A stretch of 48,080 bases of DNA, taken from the NCBI RefSeq assembly GCF_946404925.1, contig NZ_CAMJFM010000020.1:1-48080 (forward strand), written 5' to 3'. Of the stretch, positions 41,670 through 48,080 are shown piece after piece (the stretch's first letter is position 1; the number at the start of each line of letters is the position of its first letter). Origin of the DNA: an uncultured Prevotella sp. (GTDB taxonomy: Bacteria > Bacteroidota > Bacteroidia > Bacteroidales > Bacteroidaceae). The notes beneath the pieces were generated by a model. That model saw only the letters and a program-made list of their open reading frames with translations, was not told where the DNA came from and did not search any database. The position numbers were made by a program, and so were the translations under genes.

Positions 41670-42068
41670 ATGGATAAAGTCAGAACCATAGATCTGCCAA
41701 AGATTGTCGACCCGCGTGGCAACCTCACCGTAGCCGAGGAGATGAAGAACGTGCCGTTCGATATCGCCCGTGTCTACTGGACTTACGATGTGCCATCAGG
41801 CGAGCGTCGTGGCGGTCATGCCCATCGCACCTGCGAAGAGGTGGTGGTGGCCGTGAGTGGTTCTTTCGATGTAGAGGTGTTTGATGGCAAGGAGCACCAG
41901 ACGTTCCATCTCAACCATCCCTATCAAGGCATATATATAGGTACAGGCGTATGGCGCACACTCGAGGACTTCTCGAGTGGCGCCGTTTGCTTAGTCCTCG
42001 CTTCTGAGCTGTTCAACGAGGATGAGTATATCTACGATTACGACGAGTTCCTTGAGCATGTGAAATGA
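41670..42068 (+). CDS. dTDP-4-keto-6-deoxyglucose 3,4-ketoisomerase (FdtA/QdtA family cupin)
   Basis: 132 residues, one cupin (WxcM-like). Conserved: IVDPRGNLTVAEE, GERRGGHAHRTCEEVVVAVSGSFDVEVFDG (in pieces), with the active-site His pair in GHAHR and the QGIYIGTGVWRTLEDFSSGAVCLVLAS motif. It isomerises the RmlB product to the 3-keto form, the substrate for the PLP transaminase encoded two genes later. FdtA (galacto) and QdtA (gluco) cannot be told apart by eye. It overlaps the next gene by 4 bp. Confidence 0.9.
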   Translation: MDKVRTIDLPKIVDPRGNLTVAEEMKNVPFDIARVYWTYDVPSGERRGGHAHRTCEEVVVAVSGSFDVEVFDGKEHQTFHLNHPYQGIYIGTGVWRTLEDFSSGAVCLVLASELFNEDEYIYDYDEFLEHVK

Positions 42069-43015
42069 TAAAGATAAGGCAATATCAGTTTACGAGCCAG
42101 GATTTTGACGAGTGGAATGCGTTTGTAGCCCAGTCGAAAAATGGTACATTCCTGATTGACCGTCGATATATGGACTATCATCTGGATAGGTTCAATGATT
42201 TTTCGATGATGTTCTACTCTAAGGATAAGCTGGTGGCTGTCATGCCGGCTCATCACGATGACGACACTCTGTATAGTCATTGCGGACTGAGTTATGGAGG
42301 ACTGATACTTAGCCGTAAAATCTCAGCAGAACAGGTGTGCGATTTGTTCCGCGATCTTAACTACTGTCTGCGCGAAATAGACCTGTTTAAGCATGTGGTG
42401 TATAAGTCAATTCCTTGGATTTATCATCGCCTGCCATCCGAAGAACCGCTTTATGCACTCACCAAGGTTTGTGGTGCCAGCATAAAGTCGCGCGATGTGG
42501 CTTCGGTGGTCATGCTCGATCGTCGTCTGCCCCTGTCGCAGTTGCGCCGCCGTGGCGTCAAAAAGGCTGTTAAAGCTGGTGTGCAGGTGGTCGAGGAAAC
42601 CGATTTTGCAGCCTTCTGGCAGTTGCTCGAGGCCAATCTCATGGCCCGATATCAGACTAAACCCGTGCATAGTCTTCAGGAAATTATGCTTCTCAAATCG
42701 CGCTTCCCCCATAACATCCGCTTGTTCTCCGCTTATTGCGGCAGCGAGATTGTGGGTGGAACCGTGCTCTATATCGATGGCGCCGTGGTCAAAACGCAGT
42801 ATATCTCGGCCTCAGAGGCAGGCCGACATATTGGTGCCCTTGATTTTCTCTTCTCTTCGCTACTCGACAGGTTCGCGGCTGAGGGCTATCGCTATTTCGA
42901 CTTTGGTACATCCAATTTCAAGACCAGCGACGACCTCCACACATCGCTCATCTTCCAGAAGGAGGGCTTTGGCGGTCGCGCCGTTTGTTACGACACTTAC
43001 CAGTACGATTTATGA
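42065..43015 (+). CDS. GNAT/FemAB-like acyltransferase
   Basis: 316 residues with two GNAT-like halves, the FemAB/BioF2-like acetyltransferase_6 layout. Recognised by FRDLNYCL, KSIPWIYHRLPSEEP, RRRGVKKAVKAGV, YCGSEIVGGTVLYIDGAVVKTQYISAS and DFGTSNFKTSDDLHTSL (in pieces). Between fdtA and fdtB it takes the place usually held by FdtC or QdtC, left-handed beta-helix N-acetyltransferases; so it may be the N-acyltransferase of the 3-amino sugar, but that is inference. ATGA overlaps join it to both neighbours. Confidence 0.8.
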   Translation: MIKIRQYQFTSQDFDEWNAFVAQSKNGTFLIDRRYMDYHLDRFNDFSMMFYSKDKLVAVMPAHHDDDTLYSHCGLSYGGLILSRKISAEQVCDLFRDLNYCLREIDLFKHVVYKSIPWIYHRLPSEEPLYALTKVCGASIKSRDVASVVMLDRRLPLSQLRRRGVKKAVKAGVQVVEETDFAAFWQLLEANLMARYQTKPVHSLQEIMLLKSRFPHNIRLFSAYCGSEIVGGTVLYIDGAVVKTQYISASEAGRHIGALDFLFSSLLDRFAAEGYRYFDFGTSNFKTSDDLHTSLIFQKEGFGGRAVCYDTYQYDL

Positions 43016-44127
43016 TCAAGTATCTCGACCTGAAGGCTATCAACGCCCCGTTCCAGCATGCCGCCGATGATGTGCTGCAGAGTGGGTGGTATCTCAAGGG
43101 CGAGTACACCCGCAGGTTCGAGGAGGCTTATGCCGATTACATCGGCACTAAGTACTGCATCGGTTGTGCCAACGGTCTCGATGCACTCACGCTTATCTTC
43201 CGTGCTTACATGGAGCTGGGTGTAATGCAGAAGGGCGACGAGGTCATCGTGCCAGCCAACACCTACATTGCCTCTATCCTTGCCATCACCGAGTGTGGCT
43301 TAACCCCAGTTCTGGTTGAGCCCGATATCAATACCCTGCAGATTGACGATACCCTCATCGAGGCGGCCATCACCCCGCGCACCCACGCCATCATGATAGT
43401 CCACCTCTACGGCCGCTGCGCCTATACCGATAGGATAGGGGACATATGTCGCCGCCATGGCCTTAAGCTTATCGAAGACAACGCCCAGTCCCACGGTTGC
43501 AATTATCTCTCACCCCCTCACCTCCTCACTTTTTCACCTTCAAAACGAACAGGTTCGTTTGGCAGCTCTGCTGCCCACAGCTTCTATCCCACCAAGAACC
43601 TGGGGGCTTTTGGTGATGCAGGTGCTGTCACCACCGATGATGAGGCGCTGGCCGAGGTCATCAGGTCTATCGGCAATTATGGCTCATCGCGCAAGTATGT
43701 CTTCGATTATATTGGTCGCAACAGTCGTATCGACGAGATTCAGGCTGCTATCTTGCTCGAAAAACTGAAAACGCTCGATGCCTCTAATGCCCGCCGAAAG
43801 GAGATTGCTTCCTTATATATTAATAAGGTAGAGAATCCATTCATCCGTATCCCCAAGTGCGATGATCGTGACTGCGTGTGGCATATCTTCCCCGTTTTCT
43901 GCCAACAGCGCGACCGCCTGCAACAATACCTGCAGGACCATGGCGTAGAAACTCAGATCCATTATCCCATCCCCCCTCACAAACAGCGTTGCTACCAGGA
44001 GTGGAACAACCTCTCCTTCCCCCTCACCGAGCAGATTCATAATGAGGAGTTAAGTTTACCCTGCAATCAGGCATTAACTGATGAACAAGTAAATACAATA
44101 ATTGATTTACTGAATAATTATAAATAA
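43012..44127 (+). CDS. DegT/DnrJ/EryC1/StrS aminotransferase, FdtB/QdtB-like
   Basis: 371 residues from ATG 43012 (overlaps the upstream stop). The PLP enzyme puts an amino group at C3 of the dTDP-3-keto-6-deoxyhexose. KGEYTRRFEEAYADYIG, CIGCANGLDALTL, VIVPANTYIAS, LIEDNAQSHG, SFYPTKNLGAFGDAGAV (PLP lysine near 197) and GRNSRIDEIQAAIL are all as in the family. Residues 166-177 (LSPPHLLTFSPS) are encoded by a CTCACC repeat that replaces the short loop after SHG, which in relatives carries a few residues such as YKGKKTG. The loop borders the active-site side, so an effect on the enzyme is possible. Confidence 0.93.
   Translation: MIKYLDLKAINAPFQHAADDVLQSGWYLKGEYTRRFEEAYADYIGTKYCIGCANGLDALTLIFRAYMELGVMQKGDEVIVPANTYIASILAITECGLTPVLVEPDINTLQIDDTLIEAAITPRTHAIMIVHLYGRCAYTDRIGDICRRHGLKLIEDNAQSHGCNYLSPPHLLTFSPSKRTGSFGSSAAHSFYPTKNLGAFGDAGAVTTDDEALAEVIRSIGNYGSSRKYVFDYIGRNSRIDEIQAAILLEKLKTLDASNARRKEIASLYINKVENPFIRIPKCDDRDCVWHIFPVFCQQRDRLQQYLQDHGVETQIHYPIPPHKQRCYQEWNNLSFPLTEQIHNEELSLPCNQALTDEQVNTIIDLLNNYK
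43507..43541 (+). repeat. Family A repeat in the fdtB-like gene
   Basis: CTCACCCC, CTCACCTC, CTCACTTT, TTCACCTT units coding for LSPPHLLTFSPS. Confidence 0.93.
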
Positions 44128-44137
44128 TAATCCGCGT

Positions 44138-44155
44138 CTTTTAATTCATTAAAAG
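44138..44155. repeat. Perfect palindrome CTTTTAATTCATTAAAAG between convergent fdtB-like gene and lutC
   Basis: 8-bp arms with a 2-nt centre, flanked by CCGCGT and CCGTGTACATCCGTGCC. May act as a weak bidirectional terminator. Confidence 0.7.
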
Positions 44156-44179
44156 CCGTGTACATCCGTGCCTAAAATA

Positions 44180-44773
44180 TTATTCTGGGAGCAGAAGAAT
44201 CGTGGCGCTGCGGGCGGCTTGAGCACCCATCACCAGTACCTGCGCAATATCCGCCGTCTTCGATGGTCCGCTGATAAACACACCATACCCATCGTACTCC
44301 TTATCAAACTCTATGCGCTTATACGCCTCGTGCATATTGTTCACTATCTGACTCTTCGGTAATAGAATAATCAGATTCTCCGAGATAAAGCAAACGGCCT
44401 TCTCTTTCATCGTCTGTGGAATCCAGATGCAGGCATTCTCTGCCACGCCGAACTTGCCACGAATGATTCCCACATCCGTACCGTTCAGGTCGCGAGCACG
44501 GCCCACGGTGTCTGGGTTTCTTGTGGCGATGGTAATCTCGGGTAGGTTAGATGCTATCTCCTTGGCATCAGGAAACAGCTCCTTGATCAGCACATTGATA
44601 TCACGTCCGGGGTCAACCTCAATCACCTGTCCGCCCACCATTTCAGTCATCTTCACAAACTGCACCAGCGGGTTGGGGTAGGTGATAGCCTTGATATCAC
44701 TCAAATCGGGCATGTCGTATTTCTCCCTCACATTCGCCCTGTATTTCTTTAATATATCGTCCTTATTACTCAT
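44180..44773 (-). CDS. lutC: LutC/YkgG-type LUD-domain protein of lactate utilisation
   Basis: 197 residues of one LUD domain. Conserved features include GRARDLNGTDVGIIRGKFGVAENACIWIP (in pieces) and the C-terminal GPSKTADIAQVLVMGAQAARSATILLLPE (in pieces), where GPSxTADI is the family signature. With LutA and LutB it forms the L-lactate oxidising complex, transferring electrons from lactate to a carrier. Order lutA, lutB, lutC on the minus strand with repeats in both junctions. Confidence 0.92.
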   Translation of the reverse strand: MSNKDDILKKYRANVREKYDMPDLSDIKAITYPNPLVQFVKMTEMVGGQVIEVDPGRDINVLIKELFPDAKEIASNLPEITIATRNPDTVGRARDLNGTDVGIIRGKFGVAENACIWIPQTMKEKAVCFISENLIILLPKSQIVNNMHEAYKRIEFDKEYDGYGVFISGPSKTADIAQVLVMGAQAARSATILLLPE

Positions 44774-44779
44774 GGGGTG

Positions 44780-44812
44780 ATGTTTAATCTTTAATGTTTA
44801 ATCTTTAATGTC
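44780..44812 (-). repeat. Family C repeat between lutB and lutC
   Basis: Four TTTAATC/TTTAATG units on the plus strand. The last residues of LutB (DIKD) and its stop are encoded by the repeat (GACATTAAAGATTAA on the minus strand). Confidence 0.95.
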
Positions 44813-46165
44813 CTTCCACAGTTTGTGGAACGGTTTCTTCGGGAACTCCATCATCTTGTGTCCCTCGGCCCATGGATTCAGTCCGCAGTTGATGATGGGC
44901 GATGGGATGATGTTAGCCCAGTGAGCCAGTGCCGTACCGAGGTTGTACATACCCTCGCTGCCGTAGAACATGCTCATGCCCTTACACATCATCTTCTTCT
45001 GTGGGTTGGCCGTACCAAACTCATCCAGCTGCTGGCGCCATAGGTATATCTGGTCACCCAGGTTCACCTTCGACGGACATACCGTCTGGCACGAGTTGCA
45101 CAGTGTGCAGGCACTCACGTTGCCCGAGTGCTTCTGTGGGTCGCGCAGCATGCCCAGGTTGATGCCGATAGGTCCGGGGATGAAGTAGCTATAGCTGTAT
45201 CCGCCACTGCGACGGTATACCGGACAGGTGTTCATACACGATCCGCAACGTATGCACTTCAGTGCCTCCCAGTGCTCAGGGTTGCCTATCCATTCACTGC
45301 GTCCGTTGTCCACCAGCACTATGTGCATCGGGTAGGCCGTTGGGCGTGCCTTGCGGAAGTGGCTGGTAAACGTGGTGGTGGGCTGACCGGTTCCTGCGCG
45401 GCACAGCATGCGCTGGAATACTGCCAGACAGTCGTAGTTAGGTATAATCTTCTCCAGTCCGATGGCGGCGATGTGCAGTTTCGGGCACGATGTCGACATA
45501 TCCGCATTACCCTCGTTGGTGCATACCACGATGTCGCCCGTCTCGGCTATACCGAAGTTGCCGCCCGTCATACCTGCATCGGCTGTCAGAAACTCGTTTC
45601 TCAAGCTCAGTCGTGCCACGTAAGTCAGGTACGTGGGGTCGTGGTTACCCTTCTCGCTGCCCAGCTTCTCCTCAAACAGCTCGCCCACATCATCGTGGTT
45701 CAGGTGGATGGCCGGCATCACAATGTGACTTGGTGCCTGTCCCTTCAGTTGGATGATGCGCTCGCCCAGGTCGGTCTCAACCACCTCTATGCCGTGCTGC
45801 TCCAGATAGGGGTTCATCTCGCACTCCTCGGTCAGCATCGACTTCGATTTCACAAGCTTCTTCACGTTATGGTTCTTCAGTATGCCATACACTATCTCGT
45901 TAAACTCGTGTGCGTCCTTAGCCCAGTGAACGATACATCCGTTCTCCTCGGCTTTGGTGGCAAACTGGTCCAGATACTCGTCCAGATGGGTAATGGTGTG
46001 GCGCTTAATCTGCGATGCCTTCTCGCGTAGCTGCTCCCATTCCTCCAGTCCGTATGCCATATTGTCACGTTTGGTGCGTACTGCCCAGAAAGTGGCGTCA
46101 TGCCATTTTGCGTAGGTCTGGTTCTTCAAGAACTCCTTCGCTGCATTACTATGTGCTGTACTCAT
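44798..46165 (-). CDS. lutB: LutB-type iron-sulfur LUD protein
   Basis: 455 residues. Residues ~60-290 are a LUD domain (LVKSKSMLTEECEMNPYLE, DAGMTGGNFGIAETGDIVVCTNEGNADM, in pieces). Then two 4Fe-4S motifs, CIRCGSCMNTCPVY near residue 310 and CTLCNSCQTVCPSKV near 360. The C-terminal part (GSEGMYNLGTALAHWANI) fits the DUF3390-type extension. It is the central electron-transfer subunit of the lactate system, cytoplasmic. Lactate oxidation is plausible with a cytochrome bd oxidase in the same window, but no link is shown. Confidence 0.95.
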   Translation of the reverse strand: MSTAHSNAAKEFLKNQTYAKWHDATFWAVRTKRDNMAYGLEEWEQLREKASQIKRHTITHLDEYLDQFATKAEENGCIVHWAKDAHEFNEIVYGILKNHNVKKLVKSKSMLTEECEMNPYLEQHGIEVVETDLGERIIQLKGQAPSHIVMPAIHLNHDDVGELFEEKLGSEKGNHDPTYLTYVARLSLRNEFLTADAGMTGGNFGIAETGDIVVCTNEGNADMSTSCPKLHIAAIGLEKIIPNYDCLAVFQRMLCRAGTGQPTTTFTSHFRKARPTAYPMHIVLVDNGRSEWIGNPEHWEALKCIRCGSCMNTCPVYRRSGGYSYSYFIPGPIGINLGMLRDPQKHSGNVSACTLCNSCQTVCPSKVNLGDQIYLWRQQLDEFGTANPQKKMMCKGMSMFYGSEGMYNLGTALAHWANIIPSPIINCGLNPWAEGHKMMEFPKKPFHKLWKDIKD

Positions 46166-46199
46166 AATGTTTAATCTTTAATCTTTAATGTTTAATCTC
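46166..46199 (-). repeat. Family C repeat between lutA and lutB
   Basis: Four TTTAATC/TTTAATG units directly after the lutB start (minus strand upstream); fills the 32-bp junction. Confidence 0.95.
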
Positions 46200-46935
46200 A
46201 CAGTCCTGCAGCAAGTATTTCCACCACGTGCATAAACTGTACGTCGAGGCCTTGTTTCTTGGCCACACCAGCCATGTGCATCAGGCACGAGCAGTCAGGG
46301 CCGGTCACATATCTGGCACCGGTCTTCATGTGGCGCTGCACCTTGTCTATACCCATCTGCTCGCTGATGGCAGTCTCCTCGATCGAGAACATACCGCCAA
46401 ATCCGCAGCACTCGTCAGGGCGCTCGGGCTCCAGCACCTGTATGCCCTCTACCAGGTTCAGCAGATCCTTTACCTTATTAAATTTTGGTACGTTCTCCTC
46501 GCTGGGCGAGCTCAGACCCAACTCGCGCACGCCGTGACATGAGTTGTGCAGACTCACCTTGTGGGGGAATGTGCCTAATGGGTGGTTCACCTTGATCACA
46601 TCGTGCAGAAACTCCACCACATCCATAATCTTACCCGATGTCATGCACTCGTGCTTGCCTTTCAGCAGTCGAGGGTAGTTCAGTTTGATAAATGCGGTGC
46701 AGCTCACCGATGGAGCCACCACATAGTCAAAGCCTTTAAATATATCTTCGAATTTCTCTGCCAGTGGTATCGCCTGTTCCTCAAATCCGGCATTGGCCAT
46801 CGGCTGTCCGCAACAGGTCTGGTTCAGCGGATACTCCACGTCCAGTCCCAGATGCTTCAATAGTTTATAGGTGGCTACACCTACCTGAGGGTACACCACG
46901 TCTACATAGCAGGGGATAAATAAACCAATCTTCAT
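46198..46935 (-). CDS. lutA: LutA-type (CCG domain) Fe-S oxidoreductase
   Basis: 245 residues with two CCG domains: QTCCGQPMANAG near residue 40 and PDECCGFGGMFSIEE near 175, each with upstream cysteines IPCYVD and HNSCHGVRELG. Such proteins bind a noncubane Fe-S centre. The subunit starts the lut operon. FIPCYVDVVYPQVG is the canonical N-terminus, so the ATG at 46935 is right. The operon promoter is 45 bases upstream. Confidence 0.95.
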   Translation of the reverse strand: MKIGLFIPCYVDVVYPQVGVATYKLLKHLGLDVEYPLNQTCCGQPMANAGFEEQAIPLAEKFEDIFKGFDYVVAPSVSCTAFIKLNYPRLLKGKHECMTSGKIMDVVEFLHDVIKVNHPLGTFPHKVSLHNSCHGVRELGLSSPSEENVPKFNKVKDLLNLVEGIQVLEPERPDECCGFGGMFSIEETAISEQMGIDKVQRHMKTGARYVTGPDCSCLMHMAGVAKKQGLDVQFMHVVEILAAGL

Positions 46936-46979
46936 TTTCGTTCGTGTATTATTATATGGATTTTAGTTATTTATGAGGG

Positions 46980-46987
46980 CAAATATA
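46980..46987 (-). promoter_or_regulatory. -7 element TATATTTG of the lut operon
   Basis: Exact match on the minus strand, 44 bases before the ATG; no clear TTTG at -33. Confidence 0.55.
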
Positions 46988-47061
46988 GTGAAAAATCTCC
47001 AAAAATACTAATAATATCTCATTTTATGTCACATATTTATGTTTTATTAAAAGTAAATGTT

Positions 47062-47083
47062 TACCTTTGTGGCATTATATTTG
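47062..47083 (+). promoter_or_regulatory. Two overlapping -7-like elements before the BI-1 gene
   Basis: TACCTTTG (47062-47069) and TATATTTG (47076-47083), 14 bases apart, 60-80 bases before the ATG. No clear -33 for either. The leader includes TGTGTGAAACGAAT and a similar TTGTGTAACGAAT, a short direct repeat. Confidence 0.5.
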
Positions 47084-47142
47084 CGGTATAAGCAATGTGT
47101 GAAACGAATTAAATATTTGTGTAACGAATAAAAGTTTAGATT

Positions 47143-47862
47143 ATGAATTATAACAATTTGGATTTCAATCTGTCGAGTCGTGAGCGAGAGCTCTCGATGT
47201 CGGCTGCTTTCCCCGTTCTCATGAGGAAGGTTTATGTGTGGATGACTTTGGCGCTCGCTCTTACAGGCTTCACGGCCTATGGTGTGGCTACCAGTCCTGG
47301 TATTATCACCGCCCTGTACTCTAACTCAGTACTGCTTTGGGGCTTGGTCATCGCCGAGTTTGCCATCGTGTTTGGTGTTAGTGCTGCCATCAATCGTCTG
47401 TCGCTCACCACTGCCACACTGCTCTTTGTGCTCTATTCGGTCATCAACGGCGCACTGTTCTCGTCTATCTTCCTGGTTTACACCATGTCGAGCATCGCCA
47501 GTGTGTTCTTTATCACCGCAGGCACATTCGGTGTTATGGCTCTTATCGGTTACACCACTAAGAAGGATCTCTCGTCAATGGGCAAGATTCTCTTCATGGC
47601 GCTCATCGGTATCATCATTGCCACCATTGTCAACATCTTCCTGAAGAGTTCTGGTCTCGAAATGATCGTTAGCTATCTGGGCGTTTTGATCTTTGTGGGT
47701 CTCACTGCTTACGATACTCAGAAGATTAAAAACATGCTGATGATGGCTCCCGATGCCAGCGAGGCTTCGCAGAAGATTGCACTTTTGGGTGCTCTCAACC
47801 TCTATTTGGACTTCATTAACCTCTTCATTTATCTGCTGCGCATTTTTGGACGTCGCGAATAG
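47143..47862 (+). CDS. Bax inhibitor-1/YccA family membrane protein
   Basis: 239 residues with seven membrane segments. Conserved: FPVLMRKVYVWMTLALALTGFTAY (in pieces) at TM1, FVLYSVINGALFSSIFLVYT, GTFGVMALIGYTTKKDLSSMGKILFMALIG (in pieces) and, near the C-terminus, VFVGLTAYDTQKIKN-like GLTAYDTQKIK with the aspartate of the calcium/pH gate and ALNLYLDFINLFIYLLRIFG. Bacterial members are a proton-sensitive calcium leak or partner of FtsH; here unproved. It is followed by a strong terminator. Confidence 0.92.
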   Translation: MNYNNLDFNLSSRERELSMSAAFPVLMRKVYVWMTLALALTGFTAYGVATSPGIITALYSNSVLLWGLVIAEFAIVFGVSAAINRLSLTTATLLFVLYSVINGALFSSIFLVYTMSSIASVFFITAGTFGVMALIGYTTKKDLSSMGKILFMALIGIIIATIVNIFLKSSGLEMIVSYLGVLIFVGLTAYDTQKIKNMLMMAPDASEASQKIALLGALNLYLDFINLFIYLLRIFGRRE

Positions 47863-47916
47863 ACTTCTACGCGTACCTTATATATAATAGGGCGATAAAT
47901 AAGCGGTTTTGTAAAT

Positions 47917-47953
47917 ATTCCCGAAAACTTTCATGTTTTTGGGAATTTTTTTT
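47917..47953 (+). terminator. Rho-independent terminator after the BI-1 gene
   Basis: ATTCCCGAAAAC, loop TTTCAT, GTTTTTGGGAAT, then T7: a 12-bp stem with one G-T pair. Confidence 0.93.
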
Positions 47954-47961
47954 GGAAAAAG

Positions 47962-47995
47962 TTTGGAGGATTCAAAAATTTGCCGTACCTTTGCA
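47962..47995 (+). promoter_or_regulatory. rRNA operon promoter
   Basis: TTTG (47962-47965), 20 nt, TACCTTTGCA (47986-47995), downstream of the terminator and an A/T-rich stretch. What follows is an rRNA leader. Confidence 0.85.
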
Positions 47996-48033
47996 CCCGC
48001 TTTCGCTCAAAAACGATAGCAAACTAAGAAAGA

Positions 48034-48080
48034 GTTCTTTGAAAGATTTACATAGACAGAAGTAGTACAAGAAGCGAGAG
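48034..48080 (+). other. rRNA operon leader with boxA antitermination element (16S gene lies beyond the window)
   Basis: GTTCTTTGAAAG (48034-48045) matches the boxA consensus (TGCTCTTTGAMA type) and AGTAGTACAAGAAGCGAGAG is the leader stretch that precedes 16S rRNA in Prevotella and Bacteroides. The mature 16S start is not in the window. Confidence 0.8.

Noticed and set aside
153..43541. Phase variation by change in repeat copy number
   Set aside because: Seven- and eight-nt units would shift the frame if one were lost or gained, but the hosts include essential genes (murF-alr, trmB) and the arrays are degenerate, which lowers slippage. I see no switching evidence.
41670..44127. Complete dTDP-L-rhamnose cluster
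   Set aside because: Only rmlB is present; rmlA, rmlC and rmlD are absent, and fdtA/fdtB point to an amino sugar.
153..46199. CRISPR array or integron attC sites
   Set aside because: Units are 7-9 nt without spacers of constant length, and no cas or integrase gene is present.

Overview
The window reads as a chromosomal segment of a Bacteroidales bacterium, most likely Prevotellaceae (Prevotella in the broad sense). The grounds are a MurF-alanine racemase fusion, an Fkp-type fucokinase/guanylyltransferase, a DUF4492-cydA-cydB operon, an XseA/XseB pair, DUF1573 and GSCFA proteins, and Bacteroidetes-type promoters (-33 TTTG, about 20 nt, -7 TAnnTTTG). I see no phage, transposase, integrase, CRISPR or toxin-antitoxin locus. 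The gene content is largely housekeeping.

Layout. 1-4319 (+): end of an alpha-2-macroglobulin-like protein, DUF1573 lipid- or periplasm-exported protein, meaB, ispH, B3/B4 protein. 4316-7350 (-): rRNA/tRNA methyltransferase, mtnN, luxS (activated methyl cycle and AI-2) and a duplicated secreted protein. 7446-16056 (+): YfhO membrane protein, fkp, GSCFA protein, murF-alr. 16099-16425 (-): DUF3467. 16426-17081: non-coding, with its own repeats. 17082-20303 (+): porin, sodium symporter, TlpA-like lipoprotein. 20416-23358 (-): cytochrome bd oxidase operon. 23578-29320 (+): coiled-coil protein, TolC, HlyD and two ABC-2 permeases without an ATPase. 29384-31323 (+): trmB, mrp. 31321-32595 (-): ilvE and a candidate small RNA. 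32760-33464 (+): outer-membrane barrel. 33461-36442 (-): subtilisin-like protease, xseA, xseB. 36518-44127 (+): MATE pump, cytidylate kinase-like protein, phosphoesterase, rmlB, a stand-alone sigma-70 region-4-like protein, purT, and fdtA/acyltransferase/fdtB for a dTDP-3-amino-6-deoxyhexose. 44180-46935 (-): lutABC lactate oxidation. 47143-47862 (+): Bax inhibitor-1 family protein. The window ends in the promoter and boxA leader of an rRNA operon.

The most unusual thing is not a gene. At least seven families of very short tandem repeats with 7-9 nt units are scattered through the window: A, CTCACCT/CTCACCTT; B, CTCAAAT; C, TTTAATC/TTTAATG (or ATTAAAG); D, ACGGATTAT/ACGGATTTT; E, GTAAAAA(G); F, TTCGTGTAA; G, TGACAAATG. 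Families with a stop codon in their sequence (C, E) sit at gene junctions, where they often supply the stop codon, the last residues or the start codon. Stop-free families (A, B) sit in frame inside at least eleven otherwise conserved proteins, including MurF-Alr, TrmB, CydA, Fkp, FdtB and MtnN. All ten coding copies of A are in the single orientation that lacks stops; the one intergenic copy is in the other orientation. This looks like a genome-wide, indiscriminate spread of tiny repeats filtered by selection. I know of no mechanism described for it.

Limits: everything here is from reading the sequence and recalled family knowledge. No search, alignment or folding was run, and residue positions are approximate where marked so.
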